A DNA stretch of 64,000 bases, from positions 20,933,202 through 20,997,201 of the forward strand of contig NW_020948983.1 in NCBI RefSeq assembly GCF_900497805.2, given 5' to 3'. Below, piece after piece: positions 21,060-31,200 of the stretch. A program made the position numbers and the translations under genes. The stretch's first letter is position 1. Each line of letters opens with the position of its first letter. The notes below the pieces were generated by a model. That model made no database searches and was not told the origin of the DNA. It was given only the letters and a program-made list of their open reading frames with translations. The stretch is from Vombatus ursinus (lineage: Eukaryota > Chordata > Mammalia > Diprotodontia > Vombatidae).

Positions 21060-22480
21060 TACAAAAGACAACAGGTAATTTGATTATGGGAAATTGAAAA
21101 CTTCTGAATAAACAAAATTAATCCAACTAAGATAAAGAAGGGAAATGGTCAAATGGGAAAAATGTTTACCAAATTTCTTGGTTAAAGATTGGTATCTAGG
21201 ATTTATAGACAACTAATAGAAATATAAAAGATTGAAAGCCTTTTCCCAAGAACTAATTGGTCAAAGGATATAAACAAATAGTTCTCAAAAGGAGAATTGC
21301 AGACCATTAGAAACCATATAGAAAAATGTTCTAAATCACTAAGAATAAAAAAAAATGCATCAGGTAAGGTGGCCCATGCCTGTTACTTCTGTTACTGGAA
21401 AGGCTGAGGCTGGTGGATTCTTGAGTTTGGGAATTCTTGCCTGTCTTAGGGCTAAAACCCATCTGGTTTCCGTGTTGTCTGCTATTAGTATGGTGACCTT
21501 CTGGGGTTATGGGGCTACCATACTGCCTAGGAAGGGGCAAGCTGTTCCAAATAAAAAGCACAACAGGTAAAATCTTCCATGTCAATTAGCAGTGGGGTTG
21601 GGCCCAAGAGAAGCTGTGAACTTTAGCTTGGACAAGATAGAGATATATGGGGATGAGGGGAAAGAAAGACAGAGAGAGACAGAGAGAGAGGTTAATTAAA
21701 ACAGCTTTAAGATTTCATTTCACACCTAGTAAATTGTCAAAAATTTCAAAAATTAGTCAATGGAAAGATGAGCATATTAATGCATTGTTGATAGAGCTGT
21801 CAATTAGCAGGACTACTTTGGAAAACAATTTGGAATTAGTCAAATAAAGTGGCTAAAATATTCATACCCTTTGACAGAGATTCCATTGCTACATATATAA
21901 CCCAAAGGAGTCAATGATAGAAAGAAAGGTACCATATAGACCAAAATATTTAAAGAGCATTTTTAAAATAAAATGCTTAACAAAGGTAACAAAGAATTGG
22001 AATCATTGATTGGGAGATGGCTCAATTAATGGCAGTACATGAATGTAATGGAACATTGTGCTGTAAGGAAGAACAAATATGATCAAGGCAGAGAATTATG
22101 GAAAAATTTACATGAACTGATGCAAAGCAAAATAACCAGAGCCAAGAAAAAAAAATACACACAATGACTACAACAATTTAAATTAAAAGAACAACATAAA
22201 ACAACTAAAAATGAGAAGCTACCTCTCCTCATTCCTTTGCAGAGATATGGGTGTATGTGTGTGTATTTCACAGTTATGGAATATTGTATCTATTGTCAGA
22301 TTTTTTTTAGATTTATTGATTAGTTTTGCTGACTTTTTTCCTCTTCTTTCTCTTTTTCTTCTTTCCTTTAAAAATTCTTTGTTATTAGGGATGGTTCTTT
22401 GGGAAAGCAGAGAGGGAAGAGATATATGGAAAATTTAAGTGATGTAAAATTAAATTAAATCAATAAAGATTTATTTGTAA
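21060..22480 (+). repeat. L1 ORF2/3' end fragment carrying a 7SL insertion
   Basis: 21060-21356 and 21692-22200 match, in sense, the end of a marsupial-type LINE-1: 'tcaaaaggagaattgcagac', a TCTAAATCACTAAGAATAAA block, ACAATTTGGAATTAGTCAAA, TTCATACCCTTTGACAGAGA and 'gaatgtaatggaacattgtg'. The same sequence occurs reverse-complemented at 28840-29645. The 7SL-derived element at 21358-21691 splits it. Confidence 0.75.
21358..21691 (+). pseudogene. 7SL RNA retrocopy (RN7SL pseudogene)
   Basis: The order of SRP RNA is preserved: GTAAGGTGGCCCATGCCTGT, 'aaggctgaggctggtggatt', then the S-domain blocks TAGTATGGTGACCTTCTGGG, ACCATACTGCCTAGGAAGGG and TTAGCAGTGGGGTTGGGCCC, ending TTAGCTTGGACAAGATAGAG. 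Unlike Alu or B1, the central S domain is kept. It is strongly diverged and followed by a GA-rich tail (about 21649-21691). It sits inside an L1, so it is younger than that L1. A 71-codon frame over it is not a gene. Confidence 0.85.
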
Positions 22481-22733
22481 AAGAAGAATTTAGCCAAAGG
22501 TAAATTTGACAAAAATCTTGTTTGTGGGAGAAGTCAAAAATAATTTCAGAGAAACAAGAGTTATACAAAGGAAAAACCCAGAGCATTGAAACTCAGTTTT
22601 GGGAATTCATTTTCTGTCAAGTGAAAGGGTACTTAACTACTGGAGAGTGGGTCATTTCCAACTGGTCTGTTGGTTCAGGAATTTTTGGTGGATTTGATTT
22701 TCCTGGAGTGATGGTCTCTCTCTCTTTTTTAAA

Positions 22734-22757
22734 GTGTGTGTGTGTGTGTGTGTGTGT
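22734..22757. repeat. (GT)n microsatellite
   Basis: Twelve uninterrupted GT units preceded by a T/C-rich stretch. Confidence 0.95.
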
Positions 22758-23574
22758 CTAGGGGAGGAATTTTCCAGTCACACTTGGCAACTACTGCTGC
22801 CAGTGCCCAAGGTCAAGATTAAATTGTAACTAGTCTTGAAGGGCACATGCCTTTCTCAGAAGGGAGAAGTCTGGGAGATTGTATAACAATGATGGAGTGG
22901 AGGAGTGTTGAGTTCTTCCCGGGAAAGGGTAGGGTATATTAGTTATAAGCCTCATTATTGGCTAGCAAGAGGAGCATGGGATGCACTCTCATTTGGTTCA
23001 CCCTACATCCTTTGGGATCAAACCATGGTTTCAAAAGAATCCCTTAGCCCCCCTCCCCACTTTGGGGACCATTGCCCTGAAAGATCCAAGTGGAAAATCC
23101 TAGTTTTCTGTTCCTGGAAAAACTCTAAGGAGGAGCCAGGCAGATTTTGGTTAAGTAATTAACTAATTAATTAATTAAGCGCCAGCAAATCCATCACATT
23201 GCAGTTTTCTGGGGCATTTTGGAAACAGAAGTTCAAACATTGCCTCGGATAGGGGCAGACAGAACAAGGAGAATGGGACAGGGAGAGATTCCTCCTCTCA
23301 GGGATATGATTTGGAAGACAATCTCATGCCTCATACCTCATTTCCACCCCTTTCTCTTCAGTGCATACGAGAATGTAAACAAGACCACAGCTATGAGGGT
23401 TGTCAAGACAGCATAATCACCCAAGGAGTGAAAGGACCTAGGATGCGGAGAGTGATTAAAGTCCAGAGGAAACTGATGAAGCTTAGAAACGAAAGGAAGA
23501 GTGGTTTTGGTGGCTAGGAGAGGACATGGTTCAGGCAAGGACTTGGGAGAAAATTATAGTCTCTGAAAACATAA

Positions 23575-23669
23575 TAAAATTCATTCATTAAAGTAGTTAT
23601 TATTCTCACGGTGCTATGCTAGATACTAAGTGGGATGCCAAGGATAAGGTTCTGCCCTTGGTGAGCTCA

Positions 23670-23670
<1 letters not shown>
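23575..23670 (-). repeat. L2 3'-end fragment (antisense)
   Basis: 'aaattcattcattaaagtag', GGTGCTATGCTAGATACTAA, and 'tctgcccttggtgagctcat', running into a (CA)n tract. Confidence 0.55.

Positions 23671-23742
<72 letters not shown>
23671..23742. repeat. (CA)n microsatellite
   Basis: Thirty-six CA units with a single CG interruption at 23711. Confidence 0.97.
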
Positions 23743-23745
<3 letters not shown>

Positions 23746-23805
23746 CCCAAAGGAATACATGATTAACTGTCAATGCAGTGACTCAGTTGAGATAGAGAAG
23801 TACAA

Positions 23806-23980
23806 TGAAAAAAACACTTTCTGTAGTTAGAGGGTCTTGGTTCAAATCCTACCTATTTTGCCCACTAGCTGTGCTACCTCAGACAAATCACTTAAACTTC
23901 CTGGGTCTCAGTTTCCTCACTTGTCAAAGGAGGAGACTGAAAAAGATGGCCTCTGAGGTCCCTTTTTCGCTCTCAGTCTG
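23806..23980 (+). repeat. CORE-SINE (sense)
   Basis: 'ttggttcaaatcctacct', CACTAGCTGTGCTACCTCAG, CTCAGTTTCCTCACTTGTCA and AAGATGGCCTCTGAGGTCCC. Confidence 0.7.
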
Positions 23981-24191
23981 GGTCCTGGTTGATGAGAGCA
24001 GTTGGGGCAGGTTTCCTGAAAGAAATGAGACTTGAGCTGAGCTTTGAAGTACAATGAGCCATTGTCCAATGGGGCGCTTTCCAAGAGATCAGTCAGTTAC
24101 AGGATTTTCCATGGAATCTGATTTCCCTAGAGGGCCCATGAACAAGTTGAATAGGCAGGAAAGGAAACAGTGTAATTAAAGTCATGGGAGT

Positions 24192-24380
24192 TAGATTTCG
24201 AGTTGGAAGGGTCACTAGAGGTCTTGAAGTCTAACCTCTTCAATTAACAGATGAAGAAACTGAGGCCCAGGGAGGTTAGCTTGCCTAGGGTCATACAGTT
24301 AGAAAATGTCATAGGTGGGATTTGAACCTAGGCTTTCCTGATTATAAGTCTAGAGCTTTATCTACTATGCCACGCTACTC
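24192..24380 (-). repeat. CORE-SINE (antisense)
   Basis: GAGTTGGAAGGGTCACTAGA, 'agatgaagaaactgaggccc', CCTAGGGTCATACAGTTAGA, GGGATTTGAACCTAGGCTTT, TTTATCTACTATGCCAC. Confidence 0.75.
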
Positions 24381-24688
24381 TAAAACCCGCTCCAGAGGAG
24401 GCCCTGGATCTTCGTGGGTTGGTAGGATGATGAGCAGATGGCTATTCGTAACATCAGGCACTAATGATATTGCTGAGAATTTTTGTGGGAGGATCCAGCC
24501 CATTATTGAACTTTGACCAGACTTTCCTGATGAGATAAGAGGACAGGGGCAAAGCACAATCACATTTAGATTCATTCTTCCTTGAAAGTAGTACAACTTT
24601 AATTCTATCACTGAGCAATGTGACCTAGTTGCCCATAAAAATGTAAGTAAAAAACTGTTTCTGCTTGTGGATGTACATGTTAACTTTC

Positions 24689-24691
<3 letters not shown>

Positions 24692-24739
<48 letters not shown>
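24692..24739. repeat. (TG)n microsatellite
   Basis: Twenty-four TG units, uninterrupted. Confidence 0.97.
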
Positions 24740-24741
<2 letters not shown>

Positions 24742-25756
24742 CGTGAGCGTGGTACTATGTCTCTTTATGCATACCACGTGTCTGTCTTTGTGAGTTTGAT
24801 TCTGGATCTTGCATGCATGTTCCAAATTCAGGCAACTTAGGACTTCTTTACAGGGGAAAGAAATTATAGAGGCCTCCAAGGAGAATGTGGAGGAGGCAGG
24901 TGAAGATAAGAAAGGGAAAAAAGCAAAAGACAAGAGGTGCCAAGAGTTGTTTCTTTTGCTTTGTCTTCATCTTGGTCTGTGGTTTCATTTCTAAGGTCTT
25001 TCACACTTTTGGAAGATGTGGACAAATTACTTTCATATCCCTATTTGTTCAAATGTTTTGAACAGTTGATTCAAGTGTTTTGAAATGTTGTTCTGGGAAG
25101 CAAAGCATAAATTCTTCCGCTGAGTCATTTTTGGTGGAAGCCAAGCTGAAAAAACAAAACTCCAGACATTACTAACTTCAGGGATCCAGCTGAAGAGTAT
25201 ACTACTAAAGAGAAGAGTTGTATGCAGATACAGGTAATTGATCAGTGAACACCTCGTAGTCAAATAGTGATGACAAGGGGGAGACTGTCTTCTTTGAGAG
25301 GGCCAATACTACCTTTTGAGTGGAAAGGAATTCACATTGCTAATCTTCACAGAGCAGAAAACAAGTCTCTCTCACTTGGTAAGAGTCAGGGAGGGATGGG
25401 TAACTAAGAAATAAGAATGCTGAGTGCTGACTGACGGTAAGAGGCGTTGGCACAATCAATGGAACTAGTCTACCTCAGTTTAGAGAGAGCACTGGAGTTG
25501 TTTACATTTGAAAGTTAGTGAGAAAGGTAGCAAATAGTTTCTATATGATTATTTCTTTAAATCTTGTACTAAACTGTGAATTTTGTTTTAAGTAATTCAG
25601 GTCTGAAGGCATTTTAACTTAGCTACCAGTCATTTCGCAAATAATGAGGGTTGATTTGGCTGCTCTTACTTCTCTTGCCTGGGTATTGTCTTCTCAACAT
25701 CTTACTCTTTCTTGCAGCTGTGCTTTTGGTCCAAGAAAATAATTTTGCCTCAAGAG

Positions 25757-25892
25757 ATAAATAAATCAATGGAAAGGCATTTATTAAGCACTTACTAAGT
25801 GTCAAGCATATGCTACGTGCTGGGGATACAAATGCCAAAGCAACAATTATTGCCCTCATGGAGTTTATATTCTAATAGTGGGAGACACAGAT
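25757..25892 (-). repeat. L2 3'-end fragment (antisense)
   Basis: GGCATTTATTAAGCACTTAC, ATGCTACGTGCTGGGGATAC, and GCCCTCATGGAGTTTATATT. Confidence 0.7.
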
Positions 25893-27094
25893 GGGGATGC
25901 AGTGACCAGGGAGGGATATTTTGGTTTGGAAAGTTATGGGTAAAGTCAGAGGGGAACAGACTGACACATTCTTTCCAGAGGGAATGGCAGGGTTGATTTG
26001 ATTTTGGTTCCAGGATTGGAAAGGGAGAAAAGGAGGCAAGAGGTTACACTTGTAGTATAGTGGCTGGTGATTAGATTAAATAATTATGGAGTGGTGTGGC
26101 TGGAGCTCATCCTAGGTGAAGTGAAAGACTGAGGCAACCATAGATAAACACAGTGGGCACCACAGGTTGAAAGTAAAAGTACTGTTTTTCAGTTAAAGGC
26201 ATGAGTGCATAAAGATGACAAATTGTTATACTTTATGGTTTTAATAGTTTTATTTTATGGAAAAAATCATATTTGAGTGGAAAGAATGTGTTATATTCTG
26301 TCTTCTCTATGGAAAGCCCATTCATTTGGATCTTGAGCCATAGTACAGGCACTACCACCTGCCTGATGTCAAGGAACCTAGATTGAAGATGTAATACCCA
26401 GAGAGAAAAAGAAAAAAAAACCACAAAAACCCTCCAACTTCACATGTGCTGACTTTGCAAATCCAAATCTAATAAGTGATAGCAAGCATTGAAGAGGGAA
26501 AAAGGAAAAAAGGTTTTTTGATTGATTTCTCCATTTGTAATTCTGAATGGAGATTATGGTTGTTAATGCTCCCATTCCCTCCTCCTCTCCATTGTTGCCC
26601 ACAACTTTCTCAGTTGGAGGGAACTCTGCAGTAGTAGAGGCTTGACAGGGCATTTCTACAAGGCCAAAAGAGATTAAAATTCTTTGGGTGGGAGATGAGG
26701 CTTCTCCTACCATGTGGTTACCGCCCTCTCTACCTCTTGGGGAAGAGATGAATGGTGAGAGGAAGGAGATTAAGTAACATGAAACTATATTCTCAGGATG
26801 CTTCACTGCTGAAACTATTGCTTTCTGGGGAGCTGTGTTAACTTTAGGTGTCCTGGCATTATGGCTCCATATATTTTCCTCTTTTTTTTGGAACAGGATA
26901 CTTTGTATTATTGTTCTTATACAAGTCATAATGAGGAGTATTATTTAAGGAAAGAAAGAGTAAGATGATGAAAGGTGAAAGGAGTACGAGAGAAGGCTGT
27001 GCTCCATCTTTCAGATTTCTTCAATGGGTGATCTTTATCTAAAGTAATTCTATTGGTTCTTCCCTTGGACAACATAAAAGCAAGGAAATTGCAG

Positions 27095-27290
27095 TGATCA
27101 TAGATTAGGAGCTGAAGGTCATCAAGTCCAACCTCCTTGTTAGATGCAGATGAAGAAACTAAGACCCAGGGAGTTTAAGTGACTTGCCCAGGATCACACA
27201 ACAAGTAGATGTCATAGGCAAGGATTTGAACTCACACTTTATCGACTCCAAGTCTAGTGCTTTAGAGGTACCATGATGGTTGCCTCTGAT
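27095..27290 (-). repeat. CORE-SINE (antisense)
   Basis: GAGCTGAAGGTCATCAAGTC, 'gcagatgaagaaactaagac', TTAAGTGACTTGCCCAGGAT, AGGATTTGAACTCACACTTT. Confidence 0.75.
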
Positions 27291-27446
27291 GGATTTGATA
27301 AGTTTTGAAGCCAACCCTATGCAAGGCCCCTGCACAGGCCCTGCCTCCTCAGGATGACAAGATGGAAGTGCCAAGACATTCCAGTCTTCAGTTGGCTGTC
27401 TGTAGTACCAGGTCCCAGGAAGATAGCTGAGAATCTTTCTGAGCAG

Positions 27447-27600
27447 ATTCAGCCCCTTGCTGGACTCTCTCCAGGGCTTTCTTTCCCCTTCCCCTGATGA
27501 GAAAGTTCTAAGTTAATAAAATAAGGAGAAGAAAGGCTTGAATGAGATACCCTAGGACAGGGGTTAAGGACCCCTCCCATGTCATTTCTGCTTAGTTACT
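27447..27600 (+). repeat. Direct repeat E, copy 1 (upstream of first coding exon)
   Basis: About 145 bases match 28534-28683 in the same orientation: 'ccttgctggactct', TTCCCCTGATGAGAAA, TTAATAAAATAAGGAGAAGA, CCTAGGACAGGGGTTAAGGA. The copies differ at roughly one base in seven or eight by eye. Family unknown; a weaker relative may lie at about 24475-24560. Confidence 0.75.
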
Positions 27601-27679
27601 GGACATGTGTCTTTGCTAAAAGCTCCTATGCCTTGCTAGTCTCCACTTTCCCCATTTATAAAAGAAAGGGAATAGAAGA

Positions 27680-27860
27680 AGTGTTGGGACATGGGAGCCC
27701 TGGGCTCTAGCCCAAACTGTGCTTCTATATAACTACATAACCTTGGGCTGGTCCCTTAACTTCTCCTGAGTCTTTGTTGCCCCACTTGTAAAATGTGGTG
27801 CAGGAGAGGTATGGACTAGATGATTTCTAGGGGACCTTCCTATTCTACCACTCTATCATC
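27680..27860 (+). repeat. CORE-SINE (sense, degraded)
   Basis: GGAGCCCTGGGCTCTAGCCC, ACTACATAACCTTGGGCTGG, CCCCACTTGTAAAATGTGG, and GACTAGATGATTTCTAGG. Confidence 0.55.
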
Positions 27861-28169
27861 CACATCATGCTTTTACCCATTCTCCTAAAATTCATGAGAC
27901 AAGTGTCTGCATTAAGGAAAGTATAAGAAGTCCAGAAGTGATTTGTACTGATGGATTGCCTGAGGCTCTGAGAATAGAAAGGGTTCTCTGAAATCTAGAC
28001 TTCAGGGGCAAGAATGAGCTTTCCTTATATCCCTCCCCTAATACAGGCCATGAACACACTGCCTACCCCTTCCACTCTGTGCTATCCCCAAGCTAGGTAT
28101 CAGCTCTTACTCGGACCTCTCCCTGGGCAAAGATCTTTTTAACCTTTTTCCCTTGGGCTTATTTTTCAG

Positions 28170-28272
28170 CTGAAATAACCAGGAAATGGAGGAAGAAAAA
28201 CAAGGAAGAAAAGAGTCCATTTCTCTTGCTACTCTGGAGAATGGTGAAGAGAACCTGGGAATGGAGTTCCTG
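28170..28272 (+). CDS. SLC28A1: SLC28A1 coding exon 1 (ATG at 28186), residues 1-29
   Basis: The acceptor TTATTTTTCAG ends at 28169 and the donor GTAATC starts at 28273. The ATG at 28186 has G at -3 and G at +4, a good Kozak context, and an in-frame TGA lies 15 bases upstream (28171-28173), so translation starts here in this exon. The 29 residues, [20 protein letters not shown] then EENLGMEFL, align without gaps to the recalled first 29 residues of human CNT1, with RKESISL the best-kept block. The segment is cytoplasmic, before the first membrane helix. The exon begins at a splice acceptor, so at least one non-coding exon lies upstream. Confidence 0.9.
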
Positions 28273-31200
28273 GTAATCTTTTGTCTTCTGTATCCTGGTG
28301 CTTTCACTATCAGCAGCCCCTTCTAGCCTTAAATTTCCTGCTCCCCACTCCCAGTACCATAAATTTGAAATTATCTTTGCTCAAGTTAGTGTGACTTCTA
28401 TCTCTTCATTCATTCATTCAAATATTTATCAAGTACCTTCTATGTGTTCATTGTGAGGAAAACAAAGATATCTCACACATGAACAGATCTGAAAGTTTGT
28501 CATGAGAAAGGGATTAGATATATTCTGATGGTGTCCCTTGCTGGACTCTGTCCAGGCCCTTCTTTCCTCTTCCCCTGATGAGAAAATTCCAGGTTAATAA
28601 AATAAGGAGAAGAAAGGCCTGACTGAGACACCCTAGGACAGGGGTTAAGGATCCTTCATATCTCATCTCTGCTCAGTCTCTCCTCAGAGAGGACAGCCTG
28701 CCTCCAGTTTCTACTCTATTTTCCACATAGCTCCAAAATGATGGTTCTCAAACTTAGATCTGACCATGTCACCCCTCTAATAAAAAATCTTCCCTATTGC
28801 CTGTAGGATAAAACTCCTCAGACGCATATTTTAAAAAGCCTTTATTTTATTTTACTTTTTTTTCAATTAACGAGCATTTTTGTCTCTAAAATTATCACCA
28901 CCCCCAAATGGGAAAAAAAAACCCATTTTAACGAATATGCATAGTCAAGCAAAACAAATTCCCCCGTTGACTATGTCCAAAAATATATGTCTCATTGTAC
29001 ATCTTGAGTTCATCACTTCTCCTGCCAGGAAGTGAGTAGCATGCCTCATTGTTTATCCTCTGGAATGGTGATTGGTCACTCCACTGATGAATATTCTTAT
29101 TTGTTTGTCTTTGCAATGTTGTGATTATTTTATAAATTGTTCTCCTGGCTCTACTCACTTTATTCTGCACCTAAAAGTCTTTTTAGATTTCTCTGAAACC
29201 ATCTCTTTCATAATTTCTTTTGACACAATAGTATTCCATTACATTCATATACCATAACTTATTCAACCATTTCTGAATTATTCTGAATTATTAATTTCTA
29301 GCTCTTTGTTGCTATAAATATTTTTGTACAAATGTACCTTTTTCTTCTTTCTTTAATTTTTTTTGGGGTATAGGCCTTGTGGTTTTACTGCTTTCCAGAA
29401 TTGCTGGACCAATACCACCAACAGTATATTAATATTCCTTTTTTTCCTTAGCCCCGTCAACATTTGTCGTTTTCCTCTTTTGCTAACTTTGCCAATCTGA
29501 TCTAGGCATGAGCTGGAATTTCAGAGTCATTTTAATTTGCACTTCTCTAGTTATTGGTGATTTGGAGTGTTCTTTATTATGATTATTGCTAGCTTGAATT
29601 TTTTCTTCTGAAAACTACCTCTTCCTATCCTTTGGCTATTTATTAATTGGGGAATACTCAGCTTGACATTTAAAGCCTTCTTCATCCTGGTTCCTTCTGT
29701 TTTTATCTCATATTTTTTCTTTTCATCAACTCTCCATTCCTGTCAAACTGGCCTGATACCTATTGCCCATTCACAATTTTCCATTTCTTGCCTCCGTGAT
29801 TCTGTAGAAGTGGTCCTCTGTGGCCAGAATGCACTCTTCCCTTACATCATCTTTGTAAAACTCCTAGCTGGGTTTAAAATACAACTTGGGTGTTGTATTT
29901 ATGTCCTACATGAGCCTTTTTCAGATTCCCCCAGATAGTAGCCTAGGCTCCCTCTTGAAGTTACTTTGTATGTGCTTTGTACTTTATTGCTTATATACAT
30001 ATCGCTCTAGTAGAATGCAAGCTTCATGAGGGAAGAGACTGTTTCATTTTGTCTTTGTATCCCACAGCTTAATAAATTTTCCTTGAATTGAATTGAATTA
30101 ATATCAGTCATTTAAGTTATAGGGAAACAGAATGACTAAATAAAGGGAATAACTTCTTAGCAATTAGAAATTTTCAAAAAAAGAATGGGCTTCTTTGTGA
30201 GTTCCCTGTGACTAGTGCTTTTCAAATAATTCCATTCAACCCAACAAACATTTGTTAAACATCTAGCATGGTTCTAGGTTCTGGGGGAGATACAATATCT
30301 ATATAATCATACATCAACATCATATGTCTACACTATCCCTACCTTCACGAAGTTCATGGGATGGTGAGTGGATATGACACAAATAGGGGTCATCAGGTAT
30401 ATTATAAAAAGACCAACATAGAGGGGTCATTTAATTCAATGCTCTCATTGTGCAGTTGAGGAAACTGAAACCTAGAGAGGGTTAGATAACTCTATGTGGG
30501 TAGTACAGGTAATAAGTATCAGAGACAGGATTTGAACCCATATTCTCTGACTGAATTTGTCCCACTCTCCCATGCTCCAAATGTTATAGGTAGGGGTTGG
30601 ATAAATCATTTCTAAGCATCCCTTCTTTTTCTGAAGTTTTATAATCTAAGGAGCATGCAAGTTAGTATCCATCCTCCCAAGCCCAAAGCAGGTCTTATTT
30701 CTGTGAAGCCTCCCCCGATAACTCTAGTCAGCATTGATATCACCTCTTCTTGATCATAGCATATTGCCTGATATAACTAAATTGTATCCCCTTCTCCTAC
30801 TTTGTTCTCTAATTGTTTCTAATGTGTCTGTCTTATCTTCCCTGTATGACTGCAAGCTTCTAAAGGCAGAGACTGTGGCATACTTGTAGACATAATATAT
30901 CTATAGTTAAAATACATATTTATTATATTATTATATACATATGTTTTAATATAAATTTTATAGTTAAAAATCTTTACCAAAGAACCTTTCACTTTACCTA
31001 GTTTTACTCTAATACTTCACTAGAATGACAATAGACTTCCACACAATGTTTTCAATTCAGCACACATTCATTAGGGGCCTCTTAAGTACAAGGTGATGGG
31101 AATACCAAAACAAAAGTGAAACAGTTCCTGCCCTCAAGGAGCTTACATTCTATTGAGAGGGAATACATACATAATATACAAATAAGGAAATATGAAATAT

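Larger units (their letters stand above)
6461..28169. other. ALPK3-SLC28A1 intergenic region and SLC28A1 5' non-coding DNA
   Basis: No protein-coding exon is recognised over 21.7 kb. Besides the elements listed separately, these stretches show nothing I can name: 7740-8080, 9720-11280 and 11440-12400 (AT-rich), 14900-15280, 15490-16550, 16730-17030, 17420-18460, 18690-19120, 19400-20630, 22480-23570, 24390-24690, 24750-25750, 25900-27090. The SLC28A1 promoter and any untranslated first exon should be here; I found no convincing TATA or CpG-island signature to place them. Confidence 0.7.

Noticed and set aside
23340-23520. Possible exon after a CTCTTCAG acceptor at about 23360
   Set aside because: The 68-codon frame does not resemble CNT1 or any known protein, and no donor in phase with exon 1 was found. 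An untranslated SLC28A1 exon remains possible but unsupported.
23641-23745. CRISPR-like regular repeat
   Set aside because: It is a simple (CA)n microsatellite in vertebrate DNA; no spacer structure.
26378-26929. Longest open frame in the window (183 codons, minus strand)
   Set aside because: No recognised domain, a poly-Phe run from a poly-A stretch, no splice or promoter context, and it could arise by chance in 128 kb of strand sequence.
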